DNA of 35,880 nucleotides. It comes from JANOBD01 sp031411495 (GTDB lineage: Bacteria; Planctomycetota; Phycisphaerae; Tepidisphaerales; Tepidisphaeraceae). Where the stretch lies: contig JANOBD010000028.1 of assembly GCA_031411495.1 (NCBI GenBank), positions 1 to 35,880 of the forward strand, given 5' to 3'. The notes beneath the pieces are model-generated. The model saw nothing but the letters and a program-made list of their open reading frames with translations, had not been told where the DNA came from and searched no databases. Made by a program: the position numbers and the translations under genes. Below, one piece after another: positions 1 through 8,446 of this stretch; the stretch's first letter is position 1, and every line of letters starts with the position of its first letter.

Positions 1-377
1 TCGGCGCCGAAGCCGGCGTCTACCGAATTAGCTTCGGCCAACTGCCCGCGGGACGGTACACTGCCGAGATCGAAGGTCTCGTCTCGACCGAAGCAGGTTC
101 GCTCGTCGCGTTCGAGGTGCGCCGATTCGGCCGGGAAATGTTCGACGTTTCACCCCGGCCTGACCTGATGGCACGAATCGCCGAACTGTCCGGCGGCGCG
201 GTGCTCGGCAGCGGCGACGGTGAAGAGATCCAGCGACTGTTTCTGGAACACCGGCAACGGTCGCAGCCCGCAACCGTCGAGAAGATTGTCGCATGGGATC
301 GGGGATGGGTGATGACATTGATCGTCGGTGTCTGGCTGGCGACGTGGCTGCTGCGTCGTCGGAGCGGGCTGACCTGA
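1..377 (+). CDS. C-terminal end of a vWA/BatA-type membrane protein (partial)
   Basis: Only the last 125 codons are in the window; the reading frame is open from base 3 and ends with TGA at 375-377. The visible part has a beta-rich stretch (GRYTAEIEG), then FDVSPRPDLMARIAELSGG, a pattern typical of the large planctomycete membrane proteins that carry von Willebrand A and glutamine-amidotransferase-like domains. It closes with one transmembrane helix (VMTLIVGVWLATWLL) followed by arginines, so the tail is cytoplasmic. It is followed 23 bases later by the large coiled-coil membrane gene and then a DUF4159 gene, the usual company of this family. The vWA domain itself would lie upstream of the window and is not seen, so the name is inferred from the C-terminal pattern and the neighbours. 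Confidence 0.7.
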   Translation, partial: GAEAGVYRISFGQLPAGRYTAEIEGLVSTEAGSLVAFEVRRFGREMFDVSPRPDLMARIAELSGGAVLGSGDGEEIQRLFLEHRQRSQPATVEKIVAWDRGWVMTLIVGVWLATWLLRRRSGLT

Positions 378-400
378 GGCGTCTTTTCAACGGAACGCGC

Positions 401-3190
401 ATGCGAACCGCATCTCAATTTCGAGCGCGAGCGCTCACCATTCACATCGATCGCGCGCGGCAACGCATCGCGGCGATGGGCTGGGCGGCGGCCGGGGCTC
501 GCGCGGCATTGACGCTGGCCGTCCTGCTTGTCGCGGCAATGGCGCTGGACGCGTTCGCCGAGTTGCCGGCATTGATCCGCGTGGCCGCTGTCGTCCTTGC
601 CGGCGTTGGATTCACTTTGATCTTGATCCAGGGATTCCTCACGACGGTGAAGCACCGGGCGCCGCTCGCGGTTGCCCGACAGATTGATCAGCAGACTCAG
701 GCGCGAGGCGAAGTCGTTGGCGGCACGGATTTGCTGCTGAATGCCAACGCGCCATCGTCCGCGCTCACCGCCGGCCTGGCAGCCATTGCGATCGAACGCG
801 CGGCACGCATCGCGTCGCGATCGGACCCCATCCGCCTCGTCCCGGCGTCTGTTGTCGCCTTGCCAGTCTTTACCCTCCTCGCGTTTCTGCTCGTGAGCCT
901 CATCGCGAGCGGCTTCTTTCCCGGCCTGCTCTCGACCCAGTTCGTGAGGTTCGCCGACCCGTTCGGCGATCATCCACCGTTCTCATTCATCCGGTTTGAC
1001 GTGAGCCCGGGCTCGACGACGGCCGTCTTCGGGAAATCGCTGGACGTCGATGTCACCGTTTCCGGCGGCGCGGTCGATCGGGTGGAACTCGTCAGCCGGT
1101 TTGGCGAGCAGCAAGAAGCGCCGCTGCCCATGTTTCAACTGCAGGCGGGTGTCTGGCGCGCGACGTTGACGAACCTCACGACACCTGGTGACTACTTCGT
1201 CCGCGCTGTAAGCGCCCGCAGCAGGCACTTCGGAATCAATATCCTCACCAAGCCGCGTATCGAGGCCACGGAAATCACCGTTACGCCGCCGGACTATGCG
1301 AAGCGCGGCGCATACCAGGGGGCGATCCCGAAAGAGGGCATCGCTGCGCTGCGCGGCACGAAGCTCGAGATCCGCGTCGCGAGTAATCGGCCGCTCCGAT
1401 CCATTGAACTCTCTTCGCAAGATGCGCGCGCTCGATCTGTCAACGCCAATGAGGCCGACCCCCACGTGGCCGCCGCGACTCACCTGGTTACCGCAACCCA
1501 GACACTTCACGTGAGCGTGACGGATGTACAAGGCCAATCGTCGGATGAAACCGTCGACATCCCGGTCAAGCTCGTGCCAGACGCGAATCCGGCCGCGCAT
1601 CTGACACAACCGATGGCACGCTCTTTCGCGACGCCGGATGCGAAGCTGATCGCCGAGGTTCATGCCGACGATGACTATGGGGTCGCGAGCATCAATCTTT
1701 ATCGCTCGCTGAACGATTCGACCCCATTACCGACACCACTTGACGTGCCAAAGGACCCTGCGCTCTCGCGGGTCGACACACACACGGTGATCGATCTTGC
1801 GCCACTGGAGCTGAAGCCCGGCGACGTCATCAAATTGTTCGCCCGCGCACAGGACAACGACCCGGCCGGCAGCAAAGGCGGCGCGAGCGGTGTGTCGGTG
1901 GTGTCAATCATCTCGCAGGCGGAGTTCGATGATCTCCTCGTTCAGCAAAAGGGGATCGAGGCAATGCAAAGCCGCTACGACCAGGCCTCGCGACGGATCG
2001 AACAGCTGCTGAAACAGATAGATGACCTTCAGAAGAACCTGCAGGCAGCGGATGGCGCATCAGAAGCGAGTGAAGAGACGAAAAATCAGCTCGATGCACT
2101 CGCCCGCGACATGAAACGGCAGGCGGACGAAATCGACAAGATCGCCGCACACCCGCTGCCGCTCGAGTTAGATAAGGTGCTGAATCCCGAATTGACCAAG
2201 CTCGCAAACGCGGCACGCACTGCCGCATCTGAACTCTCCTCAACTCCCTCGACGAGTGGCGAAGCGAAGCGATCACTCGAAAAGGCAAAAGAAGCCCTCG
2301 GTGCCGGCCGAAAGGATTTGAAACAGAACGCGCAGGACGCGAGCGAGCATCTGGAACGCATTCTTCCGCTGCTTCAGCAACAACAGGAATTCATCGATCT
2401 CACCAGATCGCAGCGCGACCTCGCGGACCGGATGGCCGCCGAGCGCAACACGCGGGATGCGTCGAACGATCCGCGCGCCCGGCAGCGGCTCCGTGAGTTG
2501 GAGCAGGAACAGTTGAAGCTCAGTCGACGACTGGATGATTTGCTCGACGCCATTTCCGACGCGGTGAAGCAACTGCCCGAGGGAGATCCGAACCTCGAGC
2601 CGCTGAGAACGACGGCACGCGACTTCGTCGGCGTCGTGCGCGCGAGTCCTGCATGGTCTCAGATGCAGGACGTGCTGAGCGCGACCGCAGCGCTCGACGG
2701 AACGACCGCCTCCACGAAAGCCGCCGCCGCCGCCGAGACGCTCGAGTCATTCATCGGCCAGTGCAACGGCATGGGCGAACAGGCGGGTGAGTGCCTGCCG
2801 AAGTTCAATCCATCTCTTGCCAGCGCCATGAGCAAGACCGCATCGCAACTCATGGGCAAGGGATCTGGAAGCGGCGTAGGCAACGGCACACTCGGTTCGG
2901 CAGGCGGGGCGAGCGCTGCGGCGGGCGGATCACAGCAGATCGGACTGTACGGTTCGACGCCTACGATGACGCCGTCCTCCCGCTCTGGCAACGGCGGCAA
3001 GTCCGACCGCGGCGGCGCCAGCGACGGCCGCGGAACGAACGCTGGCGATGTCAGCGCCGGATTGAACCTGCCGATGGAACTGCGCGGCAGTGGCGCTTCG
3101 GACGTGCCTGCGCCGCCGCAGTATCGGGATCGCGTCGGCAACTATTTCCGGCGGGTGGCAGAGGAACTTGGTGAAGGGAATCCGAAATGA
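401..3190 (+). CDS. Large membrane-anchored coiled-coil protein (DUF4175-like, function unknown)
   Basis: A 929-residue protein. Two hydrophobic helices lie near residues 30-75 and a third near 155-178 (LPVFTLLAFLLVSLIASGFF), followed by a long beta-rich region of probable Ig-like folds (about 190-500), then a heptad-rich, Q/E/K-rich coiled coil (about 510-770). A Gly/Ser-rich low-complexity linker leads to a short conserved-looking tail (YRDRVGNYFRRVAEEL). Proteins of this build accompany vWA and DUF4159 genes in planctomycetes; a role in an envelope complex is inference. ATG at 401 was chosen because it starts just before the first membrane segment; an in-frame ATG at 293 would overlap the previous gene by 85 bases. 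The stop overlaps the next start (ATGA at 3187-3190), which indicates translational coupling. Confidence 0.8.
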   Translation: MRTASQFRARALTIHIDRARQRIAAMGWAAAGARAALTLAVLLVAAMALDAFAELPALIRVAAVVLAGVGFTLILIQGFLTTVKHRAPLAVARQIDQQTQARGEVVGGTDLLLNANAPSSALTAGLAAIAIERAARIASRSDPIRLVPASVVALPVFTLLAFLLVSLIASGFFPGLLSTQFVRFADPFGDHPPFSFIRFDVSPGSTTAVFGKSLDVDVTVSGGAVDRVELVSRFGEQQEAPLPMFQLQAGVWRATLTNLTTPGDYFVRAVSARSRHFGINILTKPRIEATEITVTPPDYAKRGAYQGAIPKEGIAALRGTKLEIRVASNRPLRSIELSSQDARARSVNANEADPHVAAATHLVTATQTLHVSVTDVQGQSSDETVDIPVKLVPDANPAAHLTQPMARSFATPDAKLIAEVHADDDYGVASINLYRSLNDSTPLPTPLDVPKDPALSRVDTHTVIDLAPLELKPGDVIKLFARAQDNDPAGSKGGASGVSVVSIISQAEFDDLLVQQKGIEAMQSRYDQASRRIEQLLKQIDDLQKNLQAADGASEASEETKNQLDALARDMKRQADEIDKIAAHPLPLELDKVLNPELTKLANAARTAASELSSTPSTSGEAKRSLEKAKEALGAGRKDLKQNAQDASEHLERILPLLQQQQEFIDLTRSQRDLADRMAAERNTRDASNDPRARQRLRELEQEQLKLSRRLDDLLDAISDAVKQLPEGDPNLEPLRTTARDFVGVVRASPAWSQMQDVLSATAALDGTTASTKAAAAAETLESFIGQCNGMGEQAGECLPKFNPSLASAMSKTASQLMGKGSGSGVGNGTLGSAGGASAAAGGSQQIGLYGSTPTMTPSSRSGNGGKSDRGGASDGRGTNAGDVSAGLNLPMELRGSGASDVPAPPQYRDRVGNYFRRVAEELGEGNPK

Positions 3191-3918
3191 AAACGCAACG
3201 GACCATCGTTTCGATCGCGATTCTGAGCATGCTCCTGCTGAGCCGTCTGGATGTCAGCGCGCGACCCGCGCCGACGACGGGGCCCGCGCGCTCAGGCGAG
3301 GTGATTCCCGATCCTGCCGACGTCGGCGGCGAGCCGCAAGGGATGGTGCAGGTCGGGAACCTCATTTACGCCGGCACCAAAACGAGCAAGTGCTTCAGCG
3401 ATCATTTTCTTCTTCAGGCAGAACGCGACACCACGATTTCCACGACTCGCCACTTCCACCCCGTGAGGCTCGGCGACGAAGAGGTCTTCGGCTTCCCCCT
3501 CATCATCATGACCGGCGAGGGCGAGTTCGAACTCACCGACGCCGAGCGAAACAACCTGAAACAATACGTCGAGAATGGCGGCATGGTTTTGGCGAGCGCG
3601 AGTTGCTCCTCGCCGGAGTGGGATCGCAGTCTGCGGGCCGAGCTCGCGCGCGTGTTGCCCGCTCAGGCGCTGAGCGCCATCCCCATGGATCATCCCTTGT
3701 TTCACACCGTCTATGACATCGAAACATTGAACGCCAAGCACGGCGAACCCAAACCACTCGAGGGCATTTCGCTCGGCGGCCGGCTCGTGGTGATCTACTC
3801 GCAGGAGGGCCTTAACAACACTGCGAACACGCAGGGCTGCTGCTGTTGCGGTGGAAACGAGATTACCAACTGCGAGCAGGTAAACGTGAATATCCTCGCG
3901 TACGCGCTCACCCACTAG
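3187..3918 (+). CDS. DUF4159 domain-containing secreted protein
   Basis: A 243-residue protein with an N-terminal signal peptide (hydrophobic run IVSIAILSMLLLSRL, probable cleavage after SARA-like residues near 25). The rest matches DUF4159: VGNLIYAG at the start, the FPLIIMTGEGEFELTDAE segment, YVENGGMVLASASC, and the closing VNVNILAYALTH. DUF4159 has a glutamine-amidotransferase-like fold of unknown function and is commonly encoded next to vWA/MoxR genes. Four consecutive cysteines occur at residues 218-221 (GCCCCGGNEI), with further Cys at 69, 140 and 229, so metal or redox binding is possible but unproven. The start overlaps the stop of the upstream gene by four bases, and the cytochrome gene follows 14 bases after the stop. 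Confidence 0.85.
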   Translation: MKTQRTIVSIAILSMLLLSRLDVSARPAPTTGPARSGEVIPDPADVGGEPQGMVQVGNLIYAGTKTSKCFSDHFLLQAERDTTISTTRHFHPVRLGDEEVFGFPLIIMTGEGEFELTDAERNNLKQYVENGGMVLASASCSSPEWDRSLRAELARVLPAQALSAIPMDHPLFHTVYDIETLNAKHGEPKPLEGISLGGRLVVIYSQEGLNNTANTQGCCCCGGNEITNCEQVNVNILAYALTH

Positions 3919-3932
3919 CGGCAATTCGACCG

Positions 3933-5339
3933 ATGTACCCCCATCCGCACAGGACACTTCTTCGCTTCATGATCGCGGTAACGGTGCTGCTGATCGGAGC
4001 TGCGCCCCTCGCGGAGATCGGCTGTGATCGGCCGGCAGACAGAGCCGCGCAACGCCCCACGATCGCCGTCGTCGTCAGCGGCGACACCGCCGGGTGGATT
4101 ACACCCTGCGGCTGCACCTCCAATCAATCGGGCGGAATGGCGCGACGCGCTACCTATCTCGATCAGCTTCGCCAAGAGCACGCCGCGGTGCTCTACCTCG
4201 ACTGCGGTGGCGCGGTCGGAGGCGACGGGGACGGTCCATATCAACTCAGCAAGTTCAAATCCATCCTTGCGGGCGAGCATCTGCTCGATGTCAAAGCCCA
4301 CAATCTCGGCAAGTCGGAACTCGCGGTTGGCCCGGCGGGCCTGCGCGCGCTTGTCGAACAAAGCGCCGCGCCGTTCATTTCGGCCAATGCCCGCGATGCG
4401 ACCACCGGCGAGCTTCTCGTGCCACCATCCACGATTGTCAGCCGCCTGCATACGCGATTCCTCATCGTCGGCGTCGTTTCGCCAACCTTCGCAACCAGCG
4501 AAATCTCCGTCGATGACCCGCGCGCCGCCATCGTCGCGGCGATCGCTCCACATCAGCGGAAGTACGACCGCCTGATCGTGCTCGCCTATGTGTCCGAGGA
4601 CGAGCTGGGGCAACTCGCCCGGGATCTGCCTGAAGCCGATGCGATCATCGGCGGCCCGACGCACCAGCCGGTCAAGCCGCGCAAGTCCGGGCCTACGCTC
4701 CTCGCCTCCGCCACAAACAAGGGGAAGTTCCTTGTAGAGATGGCGATTCCCGACAGCCCGGCCGACTCGAACTTCTCGGTCGGCTCGACCCGCATCGTCG
4801 AACTGGACTCCAGCTACGCCGACGCCCCGCAGCAGCTGGCAAACCTTGGCGAGTATCTTGCCGAACTCAAAGCGGCCGACTTCACGGCACAGCAGAGCGG
4901 ATTTGTTTCGACGAGAACGCGGGACGCTCCTCCCGAGTTTCGCATCGCCGGCAGCGCCGCATGTGCGGCGTGCCACCAACAGGAGCAGATGATCTGGAGC
5001 GGCTCTCGCCACGCGCACGCGTGGGCCACGCTGCAGGCCAAGGGATTTCACGTCGACAGTTACTGCCAGCAGTGCCATACGGTCGGCTTTGGCCAGCCGG
5101 GCGGGTTTGTATCGGCCGGACGCACGCCGGAACGGGGGAATGTCGGCTGCGAGAGCTGTCACGGTCCGAGCACGGCCCATGTCGCCGATCCGAAGAAACG
5201 CACGCCGTGGATTGCCGCGGACCAGTGCATTCGTTGCCACGATGCGGAGAATTCGCCGCTTTTCAAAAGCGACGAGTATTGGCCACGCATCGTCCATGGA
5301 AAGGGACAGCAGCCGACGACGACGGAGGACCAGCGATGA
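3933..5339 (+). CDS. 5'-nucleotidase-like / tetraheme cytochrome c fusion protein
   Basis: A 468-residue exported protein: hydrophobic signal at residues 11-27 (a Cys at 31 could be a lipid site, but the box is poor). Residues about 42-330 resemble the UshA/5'-nucleotidase metallophosphatase fold, including a CGC element at 59-61. The C-terminal part carries four heme-binding CxxCH motifs at residues 344 (CAACH), 378 (CQQCH), 406 (CESCH) and 432 (CIRCH), as in the cytochrome c554-like multiheme group, so it should act in electron transfer outside the cytoplasm. The usual metal ligands of the phosphatase half look replaced (see findings). ATG 3933 was preferred over in-frame starts inside the upstream gene because it begins the signal peptide. 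The stop overlaps the thioredoxin-like start. Confidence 0.83.
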   Translation: MYPHPHRTLLRFMIAVTVLLIGAAPLAEIGCDRPADRAAQRPTIAVVVSGDTAGWITPCGCTSNQSGGMARRATYLDQLRQEHAAVLYLDCGGAVGGDGDGPYQLSKFKSILAGEHLLDVKAHNLGKSELAVGPAGLRALVEQSAAPFISANARDATTGELLVPPSTIVSRLHTRFLIVGVVSPTFATSEISVDDPRAAIVAAIAPHQRKYDRLIVLAYVSEDELGQLARDLPEADAIIGGPTHQPVKPRKSGPTLLASATNKGKFLVEMAIPDSPADSNFSVGSTRIVELDSSYADAPQQLANLGEYLAELKAADFTAQQSGFVSTRTRDAPPEFRIAGSAACAACHQQEQMIWSGSRHAHAWATLQAKGFHVDSYCQQCHTVGFGQPGGFVSAGRTPERGNVGCESCHGPSTAHVADPKKRTPWIAADQCIRCHDAENSPLFKSDEYWPRIVHGKGQQPTTTEDQR

Positions 5340-6109
5340 AGCGGTTGGCGTTGATCGCAATACTCCTCGCGTGCGTCGGGGTGCACGCGGAACCGTCCCC
5401 AACCACTGCGCCCTCGATCTGGATGACCTCGCTTCACGCTGCAATTGCCAGCGCTGACGAGAAACCGATCCTGCTTTTTGTCGGCGCGACGAGTTGTGAC
5501 GCTTGTCGCTCGGTCGACATGTCGCTCAAGACCCTCGAAGCGGCAGGCGCCCTTCGCGACTTCACTCTGCTCAGGATCGATTTTGACGAGCAACCCGACG
5601 AAGTTCGCCGGCTGGAAGTGAACACGATCCCCAGTGTCCGGCTGCTCAGCCCGAAGGGCGGGCTTATCGAAAGCCGGTCTGGGCCGCAAACGCTCGATGA
5701 TCTTCGCGACCTGCTCTCGCACCGGGAAAGCGCCATCTCCGTGCCGACCGACCCCGCGCTGTCGGGCGATGATTGTCCGACCCGCGAAGGGTTCGATCGT
5801 TTGCTGGAGCTGATGACCAGCGATGACACGCGATCACGCAGGTCCGCGATTGCCCGGGTCGCGGCGCATCGATTTCTCGCGGCTGATGTCGTCGATGCGT
5901 TCGCCGGTGCTTCCATGCGGCTGCGGCTGGCGCTGCTCGACGTGCTATCGGGCTGGGACGCCCCGATGGGAGACATCGATCCTTGGAGGCCCGAATCGAT
6001 CACCCCAGAATCGCTCGCGCGCCTCCGGGAGTGGGCCGCGCTGCCGGCGACACGGCCGACCTCTGGCCCGAGCTCCGTCGGCCGATCCGACGTCACACAG
6101 GGTCGATGA
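5336..6109 (+). CDS. Thioredoxin-fold exported protein with C-terminal helical domain
   Basis: A 257-residue protein. A signal peptide covers residues 1-18 (MKRLALIAILLACVGVHA). Residues about 25-135 form a thioredoxin-like domain: KPILLFVGATSCDACRSVD holds the CxxC pair at Cys54 and Cys57 and NTIPSVRLLSPKG is the cis-Pro segment. The remaining about 115 residues look helical, with no domain I can name. A GGAGG at 5324-5328 sits 7 bases before the ATG, and the start overlaps the cytochrome stop (ATGA). Context suggests a role in handling thiols or heme attachment for the preceding CxxCH-rich protein, or a place in the same redox chain; this is inference. It is the last gene of the operon that begins before base 1. 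Confidence 0.82.
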   Translation: MKRLALIAILLACVGVHAEPSPTTAPSIWMTSLHAAIASADEKPILLFVGATSCDACRSVDMSLKTLEAAGALRDFTLLRIDFDEQPDEVRRLEVNTIPSVRLLSPKGGLIESRSGPQTLDDLRDLLSHRESAISVPTDPALSGDDCPTREGFDRLLELMTSDDTRSRRSAIARVAAHRFLAADVVDAFAGASMRLRLALLDVLSGWDAPMGDIDPWRPESITPESLARLREWAALPATRPTSGPSSVGRSDVTQGR

Positions 6110-6466
6110 GTCGGTCGACTTGCTAGCCCCGCAGAGTGAAACGCAATTGGGCACCGACTCGCCCCACAGCGATGCGCGGACGTCGGCAGTTCGTCAACGT
6201 TCATCATTTTGCCTGGGCTCGAGGGTAGCCTTTTGCCGACGCAGCGACACCGCCAAGCATCATCCATATGAACATCGGACAAAAAACTCTGATGTACACT
6301 TGACCGCAAATACCGACCTCTCTTTGGCAAAACGATGAATTGTCGCACTTTCGGGCAATATCGCCTCTCGACAAAAGACCCTAGCCGATATAAAAGACCA
6401 GAAGATCATTTGATCTTTATATAGCGGTTGCCCGACCGCCCCGTCCTCGGGCAAGGAGCACAACGC
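6110..6466. promoter_or_regulatory. 357-base leader region before the outer-membrane barrel gene
   Basis: No convincing gene on either strand. The right half is clearly more AT-rich than its surroundings. It contains two copies of AAAAGACC (6373-6380 and 6392-6399, 19 bases apart), a palindrome AGATCA-TT-TGATCT (6403-6416) and an AT-rich TATATA (6418-6423) that could be a -10 box, all just upstream of the barrel gene's AAGGAG. This arrangement suggests a regulated promoter for 6467; no good -35 was found. Confidence 0.5.
6403..6416. promoter_or_regulatory. Perfect palindrome AGATCA-TT-TGATCT, possible operator
   Basis: Six-base arms with a two-base centre, directly followed by a TATATA sequence and 50 bases before the start codon of the outer-membrane barrel gene. 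The spacing suits a repressor overlapping the promoter. The binding protein is unknown. Confidence 0.4.
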
Positions 6467-7345
6467 ATGCGTCGTCAGTTCATACTCTCGGCCTTTATTG
6501 TCGGTTCGCTGGGCACGTTCGCCTCCGCTGACTACACGCTGTTTGACCGCTCGCTGAACGCGCCCGTCGAACCGAACAACAAGTTCGTTCACCCGATCAC
6601 CTCGCCTTACTACAACGAAGATTCATTCGTCACGTCCGACATCCGTCTATGGGGCGTCTATCACGACTTCGCGAACAGTTCGATCATCAATGGCGGCAAC
6701 GCAAAGGTATATGCCGCCCAGGTTCGCGTCGCCCTCACCGATCAACTGCAGATCGTCGCGTACAAGGATGGGTACATCGACTTCGATTCGGGCCTTGTGA
6801 AAGAATCCGGCTGGAATGATGTCGCGGCGGGGCTCAAGTACGCGTTCCTTCAGGATTCCGAAAACAACATGCACGCGGCCGTTGGCGTGGGCTATGAGTT
6901 CGCCGTCGGCAGTCCCGGCGTCTTCCAGAATGACGATGACATCCGCGCCTGGGTCAGCTTTGACAAAGGGTTCGGGCCGTTTCACGTCGGTGCCAACGCC
7001 AGCTATCTCTATGCCCTGAGCGATGACAACGAAAAGCCGCTCGGCTCGAGCAATACCTTCAACTGGCACCTCCATGCCGACTATTACGTCAATGAATACG
7101 TGAGCCCGGTGATCGAAATCAACGGGTATCACGTCGTCGATCGCGGCACCGAAGTCGTGCCCTTCAGTGGCCTGGATGTCGCGAACTTCGGCGGCGGCGG
7201 CGACGTCATCTCTGCCGGCGTAGGCGTCGAAGTTCGTCCGATGGAAAACCTCGGCGTACGCGGCGCCTACGAGCTCCCGCTTACCAACGATGAAGACGAT
7301 TTATTTGGCTGGAGACTTACGTTCAGCGCGGTCTACTCGTTCTAA
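6467..7345 (+). CDS. Outer-membrane beta-barrel protein (porin-like)
   Basis: A 292-residue protein with a signal peptide (MRRQFILSAFIVGSLGTFASA). The mature part is rich in alternating hydrophobic/polar strands with aromatic ends (RLWGVYHDF, AAVGVGYEFAVG, AYELPLTN) and ends in ...LTFSAVYSF. The terminal Phe and alternating last strand are the C-terminal signature of outer-membrane barrels recognised by BamA. The length would suit about 12 strands. No substrate can be read from the sequence. ATG 6467 has AAGGAG at 6453-6458. The gene stands alone, with a structured upstream region and a hairpin terminator about 100 bases after the stop. Confidence 0.75.
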   Translation: MRRQFILSAFIVGSLGTFASADYTLFDRSLNAPVEPNNKFVHPITSPYYNEDSFVTSDIRLWGVYHDFANSSIINGGNAKVYAAQVRVALTDQLQIVAYKDGYIDFDSGLVKESGWNDVAAGLKYAFLQDSENNMHAAVGVGYEFAVGSPGVFQNDDDIRAWVSFDKGFGPFHVGANASYLYALSDDNEKPLGSSNTFNWHLHADYYVNEYVSPVIEINGYHVVDRGTEVVPFSGLDVANFGGGGDVISAGVGVEVRPMENLGVRGAYELPLTNDEDDLFGWRLTFSAVYSF

Positions 7346-7445
7346 AAACAATGGGCGGGCCCGACGCGGTTCCGCCAAACAACCCTCCGTTCCGGGATCG
7401 CATGCCGCAGGCCCGATCTTTCAATCACATGCACCTGGAACACTC

Positions 7446-7475
7446 GGGGCGAGTCAACTTCGGTTGGCTCGCCCC
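7446..7475 (+). terminator. Stem-loop with UUCG tetraloop, probable terminator
   Basis: A 13-base stem (GGGGCGAGTCAAC pairing with GTTGGCTCGCCCC, one G-T pair) closed by a TTCG tetraloop, followed by TCCTCTTT. It lies 100 bases after the stop of the barrel gene. The tail is only moderately T-rich, so termination is probable rather than certain. Nothing else of note is visible in 7346-7611. Confidence 0.7.
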
Positions 7476-7611
7476 TCCTCTTTGTGCGAGTCCGTGGTTC
7501 TGCCCTTCGACCGACAGATAGGTATGGATCGACGAGACGGCGAGATCACTGACATTCTTTTAATCAGCGACATCGTGATGTTTCCGTTTCATCGAGCGAT
7601 GAGAGTGATTC

Positions 7612-8352
7612 TTACATTCCCGGTTGCGATGTAGACGTGGCCACATCGAGTGCCACGGTCGCCCGGGTGATTGCATCCTGGATCTCGGGGTGATTTGCCG
7701 AAAGCGGGCGAAGCGCGTTGCCTGCCATGTTCCACAGCGGACGGCTCTTCTCGTCGGCGAGGATCGCGAGTTCGAAATCGATCGCTTCGGGAATGTTCGC
7801 CGCGCACGCCTTGGCGAGCGCACCGCAGGCGGAGGACTCGAGAATGCCGAACTCGCTCGGGTGGGTAAGCGCCTGGATAGCTTCGTCCTGCCCCGCCGCC
7901 GCCGCGTCGCCGAGGGCGTTGGTGGCAAATCCGCGCAGGCGATTTTCCTTCAATAGCGACAGGAGGACGTGGACCACGCCGGCATCCGACTTTGCTTTGT
8001 CGCCGATCGGTTCGAACGCCGCCGTCATCAGCTCGTAGTTCTTCAAAACGCGTGGCCGTTCGTTTGCGTAGTCGATCCCGTCATACAGCCCATCGGCAAT
8101 CAGAATTATATTGTCGATGGCTGGCGTACTGCCTTCCGCGGCGAGCTTTCCGAGCGATCGCATCGACTCGACGTTGACAGCAGTCAGGTCGATTTCTCGC
8201 ACGCCCGCGGTTGCCTCGTTTGTCGATGCAGCCTGTTCAGGCTCGTGCGCCGGGCGATTCTCGTTCCGAAGTAGCGCGTAGACCACCAGCGCGCCGGCGC
8301 ACGCGACTACGGCGGTACACACCCGGAAAAGCACGGTTCGCGATGACGCCAT
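7612..8352 (-). CDS. Membrane-anchored helical-repeat (HEAT-like) protein of unknown function
   Basis: A 246-residue protein. Residues 7-27 form one transmembrane helix or uncleaved signal (VLFRVCTAVVACAGALVVYALL), followed by a polar linker. From about residue 55 the protein is almost all helical, with repeating Ala/Leu-rich helix pairs (GVVHVLLSLLKENRLRGFATNALGDAAAAG, SSACGALAKACAANIPEAID), which resembles HEAT-type repeats. Such repeats usually bind other proteins; the partner is unknown. The gene is single and divergent from the large surface-protein gene, sharing a 94-base spacer. A TAAGAT sequence lies 6 bases before the ATG on the minus strand, but no matching -35 was found. Confidence 0.65.
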   Translation of the reverse strand: MASSRTVLFRVCTAVVACAGALVVYALLRNENRPAHEPEQAASTNEATAGVREIDLTAVNVESMRSLGKLAAEGSTPAIDNIILIADGLYDGIDYANERPRVLKNYELMTAAFEPIGDKAKSDAGVVHVLLSLLKENRLRGFATNALGDAAAAGQDEAIQALTHPSEFGILESSACGALAKACAANIPEAIDFELAILADEKSRPLWNMAGNALRPLSANHPEIQDAITRATVALDVATSTSQPGM

Positions 8353-8446
8353 CGGCGAATCTTATCAAACCCGGACCGAATCGGGTCCATTTGTCGCCTT
8401 GGTAAATAGGGTGTACCGGTCGAACCTGTGACCAATGGAGCAATCG

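Noticed and set aside
983..1663. Long antisense frames such as 983-1663, 3915-5444, 9182-10441, 12393-13757, 16638-17924, 21434-23341, 24846-26585
   Set aside because: Mirror frames caused by high GC at third codon positions of strong genes on the other strand; none has domains or ribosome sites.
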